This document shows positions 16,994-27,204 of a stretch of 64,000 nucleotides of DNA, piece by piece. Location of the stretch: positions 4,898,001 to 4,962,000 of the forward strand of contig NZ_CP096883.1 of the NCBI RefSeq assembly GCF_023273895.1, read 5' to 3'. The DNA is from Sphingobacterium sp. PCS056. Lineage in GTDB: Bacteria > Bacteroidota > Bacteroidia > Sphingobacteriales > Sphingobacteriaceae. How positions within the stretch are numbered: position 1 is the first letter of the stretch; the number at the start of each line of letters is the position of its first letter. The position numbers and the translations under genes were made by a program. The notes below the pieces were generated by a model. That model did no database searches. It had not been told where the DNA came from and saw nothing but the letters and a program-made list of their open reading frames with translations.

Positions 16994-17602
16994 TTACTTT
17001 CTACGCCCCTGTCGTCCCCTTCTCGATTCTTTCTTAATTTTTTTTTGGCTTTCATCCTTTTGTGAAGGTTTATTTTCGGCTTTAGCTGTAGCTTCACGCG
17101 TCGACTTCGCTTCGGCGTCAATCTGTGCCTCTACCTCGGATTCAATTTTAGCAAGTAGTTCCTTTACGCGGTTTCGTTCAGCAATCGTAATTAGGTTGGT
17201 CATCGTTAACGGAATCGCATCTGCTACGATTCGTTCTGACAACGGATTATCCTTTACAAATTTCTTTTCATCGATCCCATATTCTCTTGCTACCCCCACA
17301 GGGTCAAGCTGCAATCCACCGGGTATTTTTATGATCATAACGTCTTTGGGAAGCATCGTCAGCTTCATATCCAGATCAACAAACTTCTTTTCGACTGTGT
17401 TATAGTAAAAAAAATAGATGTCTGCATAAAAGTTTCGCTTTCGCTCCGATAAGACAAGTGGCGCTACATCGATCCGATCTTTGGCTCGTAGTACTCGCTC
17501 CGGCCAATCCACTACATACACCTGACCTGGTAATTCAATTTCGGGCAGAACGCCCTTTCTTCTTAATTGATAAAGTTTCTCTTGCTCATCACTTAATTTC
17601 AT
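16994..17602 (-). CDS. Hypothetical protein with one copy of a repeat domain, basic tail
   Basis: I place the start at the ATG 17600-17602 (MKLSDEQEKLYQLRRKGVLP) because GGGAGG lies just upstream; an upstream start at 17644 is possible. The single domain opens LPEIELPGQVYVVDWPERVL, has LPKDVMIIKIPGGLQLDPVG in the middle and closes ERIVADAIPLTMTNL. The same pattern recurs three times in the next upstream gene. A Lys/Arg/Glu-rich tail (KKIKKESRRGRQGRRK) suggests nucleic-acid or membrane contact. Not recognised as a named family. Confidence 0.65.
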   Translation of the reverse strand: MKLSDEQEKLYQLRRKGVLPEIELPGQVYVVDWPERVLRAKDRIDVAPLVLSERKRNFYADIYFFYYNTVEKKFVDLDMKLTMLPKDVMIIKIPGGLQLDPVGVAREYGIDEKKFVKDNPLSERIVADAIPLTMTNLITIAERNRVKELLAKIESEVEAQIDAEAKSTREATAKAENKPSQKDESQKKIKKESRRGRQGRRK

Positions 17603-17680
17603 TTTTCCTCCCGCACCAAACTTCCCGCTAATAGAACGAAGCACTTGCTATCATTCCTTAAATACCTGTATTGATCAACC

Positions 17681-18832
17681 TTAGTAGCTCTGTCCCTTAT
17701 TTCGCGTGGTTTTCAAAGCTGTATTTTTATCAAGCTGATCTTTCTGCTCCAACACCGGATTACTAGCCTTTATAAGAGAAGCATACTGTGTCTTTTCGAT
17801 GGGTATAACCCGCGCCTCCATCTTCGCTTGATACGGATATCTATCGAGAAGATGATAAGGATCTCCGTAGATTTCACGTCCTCGACTTATGGGATCTAAC
17901 GTTTCAATATCAGGTACAACGATCATTACTGTATGTGGTGGAAGTTCCTTTAAATCCCCATTGTCCGGAATTATCTTTCTATTCAGATAATCATAGATAT
18001 AAACAAACTTGTCATCGTATTCATCATTACCGCGACCGCCCGTTTCATTCAATTCAATTGTTTTCCAGAACTTGTTGGACGACCTCAATTCTCTTAATCG
18101 GGTATCTACAAAGTAATCTTCATCAACAATCCGGATAACAGGTAGCGTTCCTTCCTTAATTCTTTCATCCACATAGTCTGGATTAGAACGGATTTTCCAA
18201 TCCTTTTTAGGTAGGTTTTCTACAGGAATACCATACACTCTGGAAACTTCTTCAGGAACCTCTTTAACCAGGTGTTTTATTTCTACCAACGTCGCTTTCT
18301 CATCGTCTGTATCAATTATTTTTCCGTTTTCGTCGATAAAAAATCCGTATTTTCCTTTGTAGGGTTCGAGTCCATTAAGATCAATAAATACAAGCGGTTC
18401 ATCTTTTTTTCGTATCTCACGTAACGAAACATCAATCTCGTACTGAAAGCCATTTTTCTCAATAGTTGGGAGTTCCCGGATTGTGCAGGGCATAGGCATA
18501 TTTTCAAGTTCCGCCAACGCATGATTATCAATCAATTTCACACCATAGCTTTTGCTCAGCGTTTTATTAAAATTTTCAGCATAAGCAGATCCTTCGCCAT
18601 AGCCCTCTTCAAAACATATCTTAGGAATCTTAACAGATGGCATTTTTGTATTTTCATTTTCAACAAGCTGCCCCGTTTTAGGATCAATCTTTACCGCATA
18701 GTAATTGTCATATTCTACCATGTCATCGATTGATATGATATTATCCGGATTACCAATCTGGATCAGTTCCTCAAATGTTGTATCAATACGATACATATGT
18801 TCTCCAATAAAACAACGTTCATCCTCTCTCAT
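17681..18832 (-). CDS. Hypothetical protein with three copies of a repeat domain
   Basis: 383 residues. Reading the protein, I see one roughly 100-residue unit three times: about residues 6-105 (opening GEHMYRIDTTFEEL), 121-222 (LPTIEKNGFQYEIDVSLREI) and 229-350 (LPVIRIVDEDYFVDTRLREL). Each unit opens with a similar beta-strand pair, and the third closes with a GREIYGDP...VIPI motif like the end of the shorter downstream paralogue. No signal or membrane segment. Probably an ICE-specific cytoplasmic protein; function unknown. It is encoded in the tra operon. Confidence 0.68.
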   Translation of the reverse strand: MREDERCFIGEHMYRIDTTFEELIQIGNPDNIISIDDMVEYDNYYAVKIDPKTGQLVENENTKMPSVKIPKICFEEGYGEGSAYAENFNKTLSKSYGVKLIDNHALAELENMPMPCTIRELPTIEKNGFQYEIDVSLREIRKKDEPLVFIDLNGLEPYKGKYGFFIDENGKIIDTDDEKATLVEIKHLVKEVPEEVSRVYGIPVENLPKKDWKIRSNPDYVDERIKEGTLPVIRIVDEDYFVDTRLRELRSSNKFWKTIELNETGGRGNDEYDDKFVYIYDYLNRKIIPDNGDLKELPPHTVMIVVPDIETLDPISRGREIYGDPYHLLDRYPYQAKMEARVIPIEKTQYASLIKASNPVLEQKDQLDKNTALKTTRNKGQSY

Positions 18833-18866
18833 ACTCTACCTCCTATCTTTTTATTTTATTAAAACT

Positions 18867-19199
18867 TCACTTTTTCCTTTCCTTACCAAATGCCTGAAAA
18901 ACATTTCTGCTATTACATTTCACAACTTTCGGCACCTGCTTTCGCGCAAGCGCTTTCATCAAACCATGTTCTCCGTATGTATGGCTCATTTTGTATATTT
19001 TTATAACCAGCAATGTGCCGCATCCTCCGATTAGGGTCAGACAAACCACTGTCGGCAAACCCACGATATACATAATCGAATACAGAATCAATAATCCCAC
19101 AACTCCACCGCCCAAATACCAGATGTACTGAGCTTTCAGACCTTTAAATTCGATGCTCTGGTTAATCCCTTTATTTATTTTGTAAACACTATTTGACAT
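18867..19199 (-). CDS. traF: Conjugative transposon protein TraF (VirB3-like)
   Basis: 110 residues, DUF4133 type. Two membrane helices (YIWYLGGGVVGLLILYSIMY and LPTVVCLTLIGGCGTLLVIK) follow a short N-terminus with the family signature YKINKGINQSIEFKGLKAQY. A cytoplasmic tail follows (MSHTYGEHGLMKALARKQVP). It is an inner-membrane channel component expected to work with the TraG ATPase. In CTnDOT, TraF directly follows TraE; here the methylase/helicase genes are inserted between them. Confidence 0.92.
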   Translation of the reverse strand: MSNSVYKINKGINQSIEFKGLKAQYIWYLGGGVVGLLILYSIMYIVGLPTVVCLTLIGGCGTLLVIKIYKMSHTYGEHGLMKALARKQVPKVVKCNSRNVFQAFGKERKK

Positions 19200-19208
19200 A
19201 TTGTAATT

Positions 19209-22064
19209 TTACATTCTTAATCCGCTATTTCTCTGACGCGAAGCCTGTATTACCACCGGTTCGAGTGTCTCCGCATTTTCAGCCTGATGCTGTTCGTTTG
19301 GTCCAATGACAGCTGTCTCTTCGACTACCTCACCTTCATTTAATCTATTTTCTTTGATTTTGAGCGATATTTCCCGCTCAAGACTACTCAATTCGATTCT
19401 AAGCGCCTGTAATTCCTCTTCCTGTGAAAAACCCAGGGAACACAATTCCTCTAATCTTGGAATATTAGAGAAATGCTTCCTTATTTGTCGATCATATGTG
19501 TACAGTAATCCGTCAATTCGTTCCAGCGCATTTAGGAAATAGCGCGCCGCAAGCTTTTCATTGTTTGCATTAGGAAAACCTTGATTCGAGGTATATTTTA
19601 TGCCGTCATTCCTTTGAACATAAAGATTATGACTGTAACCGTAGGCAATTTTTCCGTTATACTCATGTGTCTCGTTAATCCTACGGATGTAAAGATCAAA
19701 TCCATAAAGCGCTCCAATTTTCTGCTCTGTTTCTCCCTCTTTGGGTTTCCAATTTTTGAATAGATCAAGAAGATGCCTACCTATTAGATCCGGTTCCGTA
19801 GATGGGCAACCGATCAGTTTTACAGGATTAGCTTTTGTACCGTCATTTTCGTAATACAAGTTTTTTTCATAAACCAAATAGTCTTCTTTTAACCGGCTAT
19901 AAGTGGCAGTATCTTTTTCCAATTCATGGATAGTCGATTGCAAAAGATTCTTATTCACAAAAGCTTCACGAAAATGACTCGCTTTCAAGCTTTCCAAAAC
20001 AGCTATTTTCTTATGCAACTTCGTCTTTTCAAGTAATGAGGTATCTCCGGACAGGATAGCGATATACTCCGCAAAATTCATCCCGGACTGTTCATCCAAA
20101 GCGCCTTCGTCGATCGTTCTTACATTTAGCTCGCAGTTCTTCATCTGAGAAATGAAGGTCTGCTTATTCTTTAATAAGTTAAACTTATAGTTGTCCAAAC
20201 TCTGTTCTACGGCATAGTAATAGGTCCTCACTTTGTTATCACGATACTGCTTCGCCGCCCAGTTTCCTTGCCTGCTTCCTCGGCCGTTTCGTTGCTCTAA
20301 GTCTTTGGGAGTCCACGGTATATCAACATGGTGCATGGCAATGACCCGCTGTTGCACATTAAGCCCTGTACCGGCTTTTTCCGTGCTACCAATGAGAATA
20401 CGAATCTCCCCATCGTTCATTTTTTTGAACAGATTCGAACGCTTCCAACCCGCCCAGTTATTATCGTGAATGAACGTCACTTCATGCTCAGGTATGTCAA
20501 AGTCCCTGACAAGCTTGGTTTTCAACTCATCATAAAGATTGAATTGATCTGGTTTCGGTGTACCAATATCGGAGAATACAATCTGTGTGCCTTTAAATGG
20601 TGTACTGTCGTGATACTCGGCAACAACCTGGCGGGCTATGGTATTGATCTTATTTTCGGGATGGTCGCAATAAACTATCTCATTAATTAACCGCATATCG
20701 GCCGACATTTTCTTAGCGTAGTTGGTTGCAATCAACATACGCGCTTTATCTTCGGCCTGACTTAACTGCCCTCTTCCGATCAATACGCCATCCCCTGTTT
20801 TAGCAAACTCTATTAAATTTTCAATAAACACCTGCTGTTCGGGTGTCGGTTTAAGATTGATCAGTTTTTCATCTAGTTCCGGCTTATCAAGGCTAATGTG
20901 TTTTGCTGTCTTATAGTCCGTAATCAGATTGTACAACAAAGCCAGTTCAGGAACTTTAATAAAATGCCGGAACCGCTCCTTTGCTATAATTTCATTCGTA
21001 ACCGAGAACTCAAAATCTGTAGATTTTTTTGCATACACAGCAGCCCATCCATCAAAGTTTTCAATCCCGAGGCGCTCCATTTCACGCGGTATAAAATATT
21101 TAAAGATCAGGTACTCCTCCGTTAGGCTATTTGAAATTGGTGTACCCGTCAAGAAAGTCACACAGATATCTGCATTGTACCGTAATTGTAAAGTTCTTAC
21201 GGCAAACAACATATTAAGCGCTTTTTGACTCCCCTCTACATTACCCAGTCCTGCCACCCGTGCATGTCTTGTAGTAAAAGTTAGATTCTTATACTTATGG
21301 CTTTCATCCACAAACATATGATCGAGCCCCATATCATTGAATGTGATACCCCTATCTTTCTTTTTCTCAATATTATATCGTACAGCTTTTAATTTACCAA
21401 TAAGGTTCTTTTTTCTGATCTCAAGACCTTTAAGCACTTTCTTTGAAATATCCCCTCCTTCCTTCTGGGCTGTATCCAGATCCCGCTCGACATTTTCGAG
21501 TTCAACATTAAAGATCTGTTGCTGAATTTCGGGAGACTGTGGTATCTTCCCGAATTGATCGTGCGTCAATATCACACAGTCCCAATCGTTACTTTTTATT
21601 TCATGTAACAGCCTAATCCGGTTCCGCGGTTCAAAGTCTTTCTCACTTGGAAACAACAATTTGCCGGATGGATAAGCTTTCTTGTAGGTCTCGGCTATTT
21701 CTCCCACATTTGCTTTTAGTGCAAGTATGATGGGCTTTTGAATAATTCCCAGCCTTTTCATTTCCATACCGGCAACAATCATCGTCAATGTTTTTCCTAG
21801 TCCCACTTCGTGATCGATCAATGCTCCCCGATTTTGGATAATACGCCAGACTGCATTTTTTTGAGATACGTAAAGATCCTCGATACCGAGTGCCTTTTTA
21901 TCTAACCCCGGAAATGTAAGGTGGCTACCGTCGTACTCGCGGAGTACATAACAATTATAGGTATCGTTGTACAGCTTTTCAATTTCTCTTTTATCTTTTT
22001 CCGGTAACGCCATCATCCAGCTGACAAATCCGTTCCGCATCAACTCAATCTTCTGATGCGCCAA
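19209..22064 (-). CDS. SNF2-type helicase half of a split methylase-helicase
   Basis: 951 residues from a TTG codon, though the open frame runs upstream to about 22096. Superfamily 2 motifs: Walker [12 protein letters not shown] near residue 85, DESHKYKNL (Walker B), [10 protein letters not shown], and motif [22 protein letters not shown]. It represents the C-terminal half of large N6-adenine methylase/helicase proteins of plasmids, phages and ICEs, which can include anti-restriction factors such as DarB. The sequence before the TTG continues the same protein (RVPDNELIQ), so this is the rear half of a frameshifted fusion, not a normal separate gene. Confidence 0.88.
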   Translation of the reverse strand: MAHQKIELMRNGFVSWMMALPEKDKREIEKLYNDTYNCYVLREYDGSHLTFPGLDKKALGIEDLYVSQKNAVWRIIQNRGALIDHEVGLGKTLTMIVAGMEMKRLGIIQKPIILALKANVGEIAETYKKAYPSGKLLFPSEKDFEPRNRIRLLHEIKSNDWDCVILTHDQFGKIPQSPEIQQQIFNVELENVERDLDTAQKEGGDISKKVLKGLEIRKKNLIGKLKAVRYNIEKKKDRGITFNDMGLDHMFVDESHKYKNLTFTTRHARVAGLGNVEGSQKALNMLFAVRTLQLRYNADICVTFLTGTPISNSLTEEYLIFKYFIPREMERLGIENFDGWAAVYAKKSTDFEFSVTNEIIAKERFRHFIKVPELALLYNLITDYKTAKHISLDKPELDEKLINLKPTPEQQVFIENLIEFAKTGDGVLIGRGQLSQAEDKARMLIATNYAKKMSADMRLINEIVYCDHPENKINTIARQVVAEYHDSTPFKGTQIVFSDIGTPKPDQFNLYDELKTKLVRDFDIPEHEVTFIHDNNWAGWKRSNLFKKMNDGEIRILIGSTEKAGTGLNVQQRVIAMHHVDIPWTPKDLEQRNGRGSRQGNWAAKQYRDNKVRTYYYAVEQSLDNYKFNLLKNKQTFISQMKNCELNVRTIDEGALDEQSGMNFAEYIAILSGDTSLLEKTKLHKKIAVLESLKASHFREAFVNKNLLQSTIHELEKDTATYSRLKEDYLVYEKNLYYENDGTKANPVKLIGCPSTEPDLIGRHLLDLFKNWKPKEGETEQKIGALYGFDLYIRRINETHEYNGKIAYGYSHNLYVQRNDGIKYTSNQGFPNANNEKLAARYFLNALERIDGLLYTYDRQIRKHFSNIPRLEELCSLGFSQEEELQALRIELSSLEREISLKIKENRLNEGEVVEETAVIGPNEQHQAENAETLEPVVIQASRQRNSGLRM

Positions 22065-22069
22065 CTGAA

Positions 22070-24712
22070 TCAGTTCATTATCGGGAACCCGTTTTTTTTA
22101 CCGTCCTTTTCAATTTCATAGGTAAAGAAAGGTGCTGTATTTTCCAGCGCATGCTCAAATAGTGTATATCCATATACTTTACTTCCTCTAGCATTTACTA
22201 TCGCATATTCACGGTCTACCTTAATGTTATGATCAACAACAACTTTAAAGCTGTCCATCGAGGGAAAATATCGAACTTTGGTATCGCCTTCAAATAATTC
22301 GGTTCCAAATCGGCTATAATATTTCTGTGGTATCCAACGCTCACCAAGGTTAAAATCCAATAATTCAAATGGAATACGTTGAGGCTGAATAGCAACTATT
22401 GCATCGTAACTACGCTTATATTGAATATTATCCTTACTTCGGGAAAGGGCTGATTCAGCCTTCGTCATTTTTTCTACCACGTTACCACTGAGATAATGAT
22501 CAGCCGTTTCCCAGGTATCACCGTCCGGATTAAGCAGAATTCTATCTCCTAGCAATTCCACAGCTTCATTAGGGCTTACGCCCATTGCCGAACTAATAAA
22601 AGCTATATCTACCCGCCCCAGATCATTAAGGCTATGCGATAAAGCAACGATAGGATCATCTGTGCGGAGCGCTTCCTTTATTTTTTTAGCCGATTTTGTT
22701 AAAACATCCGCTTTGACAAATTGCTCAGCTTCCCGTCGTTCCAACGATGACAAAACGGTCAGACCAAATGCCCGATCTTCCAAGATTAGTTTTTTATTCG
22801 CCAGTCTATTCAATTGACCATATTTCTCGACAAACGACTCATAGGAATTATTGAGCTTATCCCGCAGATCGCTTGCCTCTTCAGGATTATATTTCTCCTG
22901 TTCAGAAAGCGTAATGTAAGAATCCCTTAATGTTATGTAATGCTTATATAGCGAAAGGTTCCTTGTGAGATCCAGATTCTTGAAAAGCGCACGGTCATGA
23001 TCAATATCTACCTGCTCCAGTAACCCCACTTCTCCATTATTCAAAACGAGTGTACCATCTTTATAGAAAGGTTGTAAACGATAATAGTGAGTAGCTTTTT
23101 GCAGGAGTAAACTGAAACGGTTTTCTAATGACGGGTCGCCTTCGTATGTAAAAGTGTGCGCATAGCCCGATAAAAAAATGGACGTACGCACGATTTCCGA
23201 ACCGAAGTCTTTAGCTTTAAGCCAGTCCGACGACAGGTAATCAACTTCTTTTAAATTGGAATACAATTTATATCGGTATTGATTGTTTTTTATTCCCTTT
23301 GCAGCAATTGCCACAATACATTCGTGCGAAGGCTTATCCGTTGTCCGTATTGTAGTTATGATTCTTGCGGATTGCTTATCTACAATTTTCAGATCTTTTT
23401 CCGACAGATAGGCTGCCGCCCGATCCAGGTATTCCACCGAATCAAATAGTCCTATTTGTCCTGAGAAATTACTTTGCGCATTTTCCGGCATTGCCAGATA
23501 GGTAAGTTTCAGTTTGCCGACATCAGAAATATCTACCTGAACAGAAGGAGCTTCGACTGCTTTCTTGGTATAATTATGCTCAAAACCACTTGTAAGAATT
23601 CTTTTCAGCGGTATAGCTATCTGGCTAATATCGCCTTCATGCCATACACTTTTACAGGGCTTCCCGTACTGGTTTAAACCATCTTCTATCTTATCTCCGA
23701 TAACAATTCTATCAATATGTTCACTGATGTACGTATTCTGGTAATAGTCTCCCAAGAGACCTTTTACCTTTTCACTCGCAATCAATTCCTGCTCATGCAT
23801 GGCAAGGGCTTCCTTTTGACTGTTCTTCTGTACAATGAGTAGATGACTGGGAGCTTGCGTATTTCCGGAATCTTTCATTAGATTATCTGGCATCACTGCA
23901 AGCGAAACAAAATCCGCCCTATCAAACAGGTATCTTCGTATCTGAGCATTGGATGGGCTATTAAAAAAAGCATCGGTCGTAATGTAAGCCATTACTCCGC
24001 CTTCTTTTAGTTTATTAAGACCCTTTGCAAAAAAATAATTATGAATACGACCAGTTAATTCTTTGTCCTTAAATTCGGGATCGTAAACAAGAAAATTACC
24101 GAATGGAATATTACTTACAACCAGATCATAACTTCCGTTTTCATCGTTCGAAGTTTCTTCCAATCCGATGATATGGGTATCGGTTTTTATTAAATTATGA
24201 TGGTTAATTGCTGATAGAATACGCCCCGTGAGCAGGTCCTTCTCCACGGCGGTGATATGCTGCAAATCCGGATATGCTCGGATAGCTTCTTCGATAAATA
24301 CACCACTTCCTGCAGACGGTTCATATAACCGCTGGATAGGGACATCATAATTCTTTAGAATTTCAAATAAAGTACGGGGTACGACTTCGGGTGTATAGAA
24401 AGCTGTCAATGTGCTTTCCTTTAGCGAACTTACAGTCTGTTTATAAACTAGACTATCCAAACTATTTAATAACAACTGATGTAAGTCGCAAATACTGTCA
24501 AAGTGTTTAAGATCACTATCCGTTGCACCGAGACTCCGCCATTCTTCAACATTTGTTGGCGGATACAGTATGACCTTAATCCCACCGAATCCAGCATACT
24601 TCCGAAGTAATTGCAGCTCACCATCGGACAAAGACGTAGCGCCATCCCAAGATAAAGCTATCCGTATAGCATTGATATTATTTGCTAATTTTTGTCCAAC
24701 ATTGTAAGCCAT
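22070..24712 (-). CDS. N6-adenine DNA methylase half of a split methylase-helicase
   Basis: 880 residues. SAM-binding motif I is [20 protein letters not shown]; the catalytic motif IV is a variant, [10 protein letters not shown], in place of [24 protein letters not shown] follows, as in the family. The C-terminus ends [18 protein letters not shown] and then leaves frame in an A8 tract at 22092-22099. A one-base shift there joins it to the helicase frame to give one protein of about 1834 residues. Likely role: protection or modification of transferred DNA, which is inference. Confidence 0.87.
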   Translation of the reverse strand: MAYNVGQKLANNINAIRIALSWDGATSLSDGELQLLRKYAGFGGIKVILYPPTNVEEWRSLGATDSDLKHFDSICDLHQLLLNSLDSLVYKQTVSSLKESTLTAFYTPEVVPRTLFEILKNYDVPIQRLYEPSAGSGVFIEEAIRAYPDLQHITAVEKDLLTGRILSAINHHNLIKTDTHIIGLEETSNDENGSYDLVVSNIPFGNFLVYDPEFKDKELTGRIHNYFFAKGLNKLKEGGVMAYITTDAFFNSPSNAQIRRYLFDRADFVSLAVMPDNLMKDSGNTQAPSHLLIVQKNSQKEALAMHEQELIASEKVKGLLGDYYQNTYISEHIDRIVIGDKIEDGLNQYGKPCKSVWHEGDISQIAIPLKRILTSGFEHNYTKKAVEAPSVQVDISDVGKLKLTYLAMPENAQSNFSGQIGLFDSVEYLDRAAAYLSEKDLKIVDKQSARIITTIRTTDKPSHECIVAIAAKGIKNNQYRYKLYSNLKEVDYLSSDWLKAKDFGSEIVRTSIFLSGYAHTFTYEGDPSLENRFSLLLQKATHYYRLQPFYKDGTLVLNNGEVGLLEQVDIDHDRALFKNLDLTRNLSLYKHYITLRDSYITLSEQEKYNPEEASDLRDKLNNSYESFVEKYGQLNRLANKKLILEDRAFGLTVLSSLERREAEQFVKADVLTKSAKKIKEALRTDDPIVALSHSLNDLGRVDIAFISSAMGVSPNEAVELLGDRILLNPDGDTWETADHYLSGNVVEKMTKAESALSRSKDNIQYKRSYDAIVAIQPQRIPFELLDFNLGERWIPQKYYSRFGTELFEGDTKVRYFPSMDSFKVVVDHNIKVDREYAIVNARGSKVYGYTLFEHALENTAPFFTYEIEKDGKKNGFPIMN

Positions 24713-24752
24713 TTCCCCCGCACTTTACCTCTCTCACTTAACCAAACAACCT

Positions 24753-25202
24753 CTACAAAAGGTAATTATGAACTTCCGCTATAATGGCATACCGTAGATG
24801 CCTGTTGTCTTCTGTTTCTACCGAAAAATCAAATTGATTGAATGTTTCCGTACAGATTTGCAGAAGATTGATAACCTCATAGGTCAATGTTCCTTCTTCC
24901 TTCAGACGATCAAAATCATCTGGAAATTCCTCCTCGATGACGCTTTTGATATACAAAAACTTCGATGGCTTCAACGCAGCAGTAAGCTCTGCCATACATT
25001 GTTCCTGGACGATGTAATCCGGTTGCCCGGCTTCTAAAAGTTCATCAGCCAGCGGCATAACCGATTTGATCTGTTCATCCAGATAAGAACCAACAGAATA
25101 GTTCTCTTGCAAGTCGAACATAAGTTCCGGATTGTGTTCAATGATATATGCCCACAATTTTTCTTTAAGAATGGTAAACATATGATCTTGATTAAACCCC
25201 AA
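24753..25202 (-). CDS. DUF1896 family protein
   Basis: 149 residues, recognisable as DUF1896 from HNPELMFDLQENYSVGSYLD, PDYIVQEQCMAELTAALKPS and LTYEVINLLQICTETFNQFD. The family is common in Bacteroidota conjugative elements; no activity is established. It is soluble, acidic and mostly helical. Its start overlaps the end of traE by 11 bp, so it is translated with it. The methylase gene follows 40 bp downstream. Confidence 0.85.
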   Translation of the reverse strand: MGFNQDHMFTILKEKLWAYIIEHNPELMFDLQENYSVGSYLDEQIKSVMPLADELLEAGQPDYIVQEQCMAELTAALKPSKFLYIKSVIEEEFPDDFDRLKEEGTLTYEVINLLQICTETFNQFDFSVETEDNRHLRYAIIAEVHNYLL

Positions 25203-25518
25203 AAAAACTTTGGATGACAGTCGCTACCACGACTAAAAAAACACAACTTCCAAACCATGCAGCAGCAACTTTGCCCGTATCCTGATCGCCTGAATTCCAT
25301 TTCTGGTACACTTTGACAGCACCGATAAGTCCTAATAGGGCACCAACTGCGTACATTAAGTTCGTGCCGGCGGCAAAGTAGCTCCGCACCTGCTGATTGG
25401 CAGCATTTATTCCGGCAATTCCGTCTTGAGCATACACTGACGATACGCTAACAATAAGTAGGACTAAGAGCAGCCCTGAACGAATTTTATTCTTCGTTAT
25501 CCATTCACACTTTTCCAT
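25192..25518 (-). CDS. traE: Conjugative transposon protein TraE (VirB2-like pilin)
   Basis: 108 residues, DUF4134 type. A signal peptide (SGLLLVLLIVSVSSVYAQ) is followed by GIAGINAANQQVRSYFAAGT and two hydrophobic segments (LMYAVGALLGLIGAVKVYQK and VAAAWFGSCVFLVVVATVIQ), the topology of a VirB2-like pilin precursor. It should form the extracellular or channel pilus. It is the first gene after a structured intergenic region (25550-25635), so its expression may be controlled there. Confidence 0.92.
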   Translation of the reverse strand: MEKCEWITKNKIRSGLLLVLLIVSVSSVYAQDGIAGINAANQQVRSYFAAGTNLMYAVGALLGLIGAVKVYQKWNSGDQDTGKVAAAWFGSCVFLVVVATVIQSFFGV

Positions 25519-25549
25519 TTCACTCGAAGTTTAATTTTTACATAAGAAA

Positions 25550-25635
25550 AACGAAGTGGCTGCGCTATTACACTACCCGCAAATCCATCACACTTACCAT
25601 ACCGCACCGGGACGAATAGGACAGCCAACTTCGTT
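25550..25635 (-). promoter_or_regulatory. Long-loop hairpin ahead of traE
   Basis: AACGAAGTGGCTG (25550-25562) pairs with CAGCCAACTTCGTT (25622-25635), with one bulge and a loop of about 59 nt. On the minus strand the closing arm is followed by a T-run (CGTTTTTC). It lies between the upstream membrane-protein gene and traE, so it could be an intrinsic terminator or an attenuator in the tra leader. Which, if either, cannot be decided from sequence. Confidence 0.45.
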
Positions 25636-25656
25636 AGGAACCGTCAACCTCACGTT

Positions 25657-26127
25657 CTACCACAACACATCAACCTCTTCCCTGCTCAGTATAACGATTC
25701 CATATTTTTCAGTCTCCGCGACAATCAATTCATTCACAGACTCGCGTAAAGCGGAATCTTTGACTGAGGGGTACTCTTTTAAGACTAATCGTAGATATTC
25801 TTTGAATTCAGCCTTTACCGGCTTAGATTTTGACGTATCAGCAATAACCTTTTTAAGTTTCTGGATGAGAAATTCGATCTCCTCAAAATCACTGTCCAGT
25901 GTATTGAGAATAGCAGTTCCATCCTGCATAACCGAAGCTGGCCTTACCTCTGTCACATCCTGGTACTCATCTTCAAATAGATCAGAACCAAAACGTTCAT
26001 CTGATTTTGATAGAATGGCATGGGTAATGTCGTTTCTAAAATATTTTATCGCCAGCCAGAGGTAGTAAATTACCATGGCAACACAGATTCCGATAAAATA
26101 GTCGATCCAAGTAAATTGATTAAGCAT
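25657..26127 (-). CDS. Membrane-anchored hypothetical protein at head of the tra operon
   Basis: About 156 residues from the ATG 26125-26127 (MLNQFTWIDYFIGICVAMVI); an in-frame upstream start at 26205 would add 26 basic residues. One membrane helix lies near the N-terminus, then a cytoplasmic acidic/helical domain (EFLIQKLKKVIADTSKSKPV, YPSVKDSALRESVNELIVAE). Position just upstream of traE suggests an equivalent of TraA-D, whose sequences vary; I do not recognise the family. The three GGTAGCA repeats lie about 110 bp upstream. Confidence 0.65.
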   Translation of the reverse strand: MLNQFTWIDYFIGICVAMVIYYLWLAIKYFRNDITHAILSKSDERFGSDLFEDEYQDVTEVRPASVMQDGTAILNTLDSDFEEIEFLIQKLKKVIADTSKSKPVKAEFKEYLRLVLKEYPSVKDSALRESVNELIVAETEKYGIVILSREEVDVLW

Positions 26128-26238
26128 AACATCATTGTTTTTTTGTTCAACATTTAACCCAGATCTCCTACCGGGTTTTCCTTTTAAGCTGAAGCAAAGT
26201 TGCAAAGATGATCAAGGCACAACAAGTACGAATTTAGC

Positions 26239-26266
26239 TGCTACCTATACTGCTACCTTTGCTACC
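26239..26266. repeat. Three short direct repeats (TGCTACC)
   Basis: TGCTACC occurs at 26239, 26251 and 26260 (GGTAGCA on the minus strand), spaced 12 and 9 bp. They sit between the divergent tra operon head and the gene at 26387, a natural place for a regulator's binding sites. Which protein binds is unknown. Confidence 0.4.
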
Positions 26267-26283
26267 CTATGTAAAATCAATGC

Positions 26284-26308
26284 TTGGCATAGAAAAAACG
26301 TAGATTTG
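26284..26308 (+). promoter_or_regulatory. Candidate Bacteroidota promoter
   Basis: TTGG at 26284 and TAGATTTG at 26301-26308 (match to the -7 box TAnnTTTG), about 17 bp apart. This fits transcription of the plus-strand gene at 26387 with a leader of roughly 70 nt. The -33 box is a weak match. Confidence 0.4.
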
Positions 26309-26386
26309 TATTTGAATAAATTAAGGCATAGATTATTTCTCTATATTAGAGTCCAATAAAATGTTAATCAATAAATAGCTTACCTA

Positions 26387-27196
26387 ATGACTATTCAAAA
26401 TAAAATCAAACCTTTTCCAAAACACTTAATTCAGGATTGGGAAAAATCAGATGGCGTAAATTTTGCAATCGCACTAGCTCAAATTACAAAATGGATAATA
26501 CATGTAGATTGGTTTAGTACAAACGTCGATGGACCAGAAGAACACATGATTCCTTTACGTGTTTACGTCGGTAGCAATGATGATAGAATCTATGACTTTA
26601 CAGGAATTTATTCAATAAATGAATTCAATGGAAAGATAATACAGGATATAGCAAGACGGAGAGTTCACGGATATGGAAATGTTTTAACACGGTATTATGA
26701 CGAAAAAAAAATTAGAAACTTACCGCTAAGAATAAAACCTAATGACAAGGATATTGCAAAAGCAAAAGAAGCTTTGTTCAATAATACTAGCTTTTTACAA
26801 CGTATTCCGAAAAGACAAAATTTACATGTTCCTGCCGAAATAGCTGCTGATTTCACTTGGGGCAAATGTGCTGTATATGCGCAAGCTTTGGAAGATAATG
26901 TCGATGTCACAGCAATAGCCATTGTAGCAGAAAAGTTTAAATTTGGCAGTGAATTTGAAAGGAATAATCTTGGATACGTACATAGTCTAGCTAAGCATCC
27001 TAATGGTGAATATGAAGATATATGGGGTATTCAACCACTTCAAAAAATACTAGATCGATTTGGTGTCGAGGAATACAAACTTTGTATAGATACCCACAAA
27101 GATGTAACCACAAATCTGAAAACAAACTCACAAGAACTGTATAAAAAGTTCTATGATCAATCTGTTGAATTAATAGAACTAGGTAGCAAAACCTAG
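26387..27196 (+). CDS. Hypothetical protein, ICE cargo
   Basis: 269 residues, not recognised. No signal peptide or membrane segment. The N-terminal region is mixed alpha/beta (ALAQITKWIIHVDWFSTNVD; MIPLRVYVGSNDDRIYDFTG), and the middle holds PAEIAADFTWGKCAVYAQAL. It runs towards the RteC-like gene, and a shared hairpin at 27173-27200 separates them. It is AT-rich like much of the cargo and unlike the tra genes. Being alone on the plus strand beside tra and rteC suggests a self-contained accessory function. Confidence 0.6.
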   Translation: MTIQNKIKPFPKHLIQDWEKSDGVNFAIALAQITKWIIHVDWFSTNVDGPEEHMIPLRVYVGSNDDRIYDFTGIYSINEFNGKIIQDIARRRVHGYGNVLTRYYDEKKIRNLPLRIKPNDKDIAKAKEALFNNTSFLQRIPKRQNLHVPAEIAADFTWGKCAVYAQALEDNVDVTAIAIVAEKFKFGSEFERNNLGYVHSLAKHPNGEYEDIWGIQPLQKILDRFGVEEYKLCIDTHKDVTTNLKTNSQELYKKFYDQSVELIELGSKT

Positions 27197-27200
27197 TTCT
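27173..27200. terminator. Bidirectional hairpin between convergent genes
   Basis: TAGAACTAGGT / ACCTAGTTCTA, an 11-bp perfect inverted repeat with loop AGCAAA. It overlaps the stop of the 26387 gene and precedes the stop of the RteC-like gene. No long T-run is present, so efficiency is uncertain. Confidence 0.55.
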
Positions 27201-27204
27201 ACCA

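Noticed and set aside
26239-26266. Short repeats considered as a CRISPR array
   Set aside because: Units are 7 bp with 2-5 bp spacers and there are no cas genes; they suit binding sites instead.
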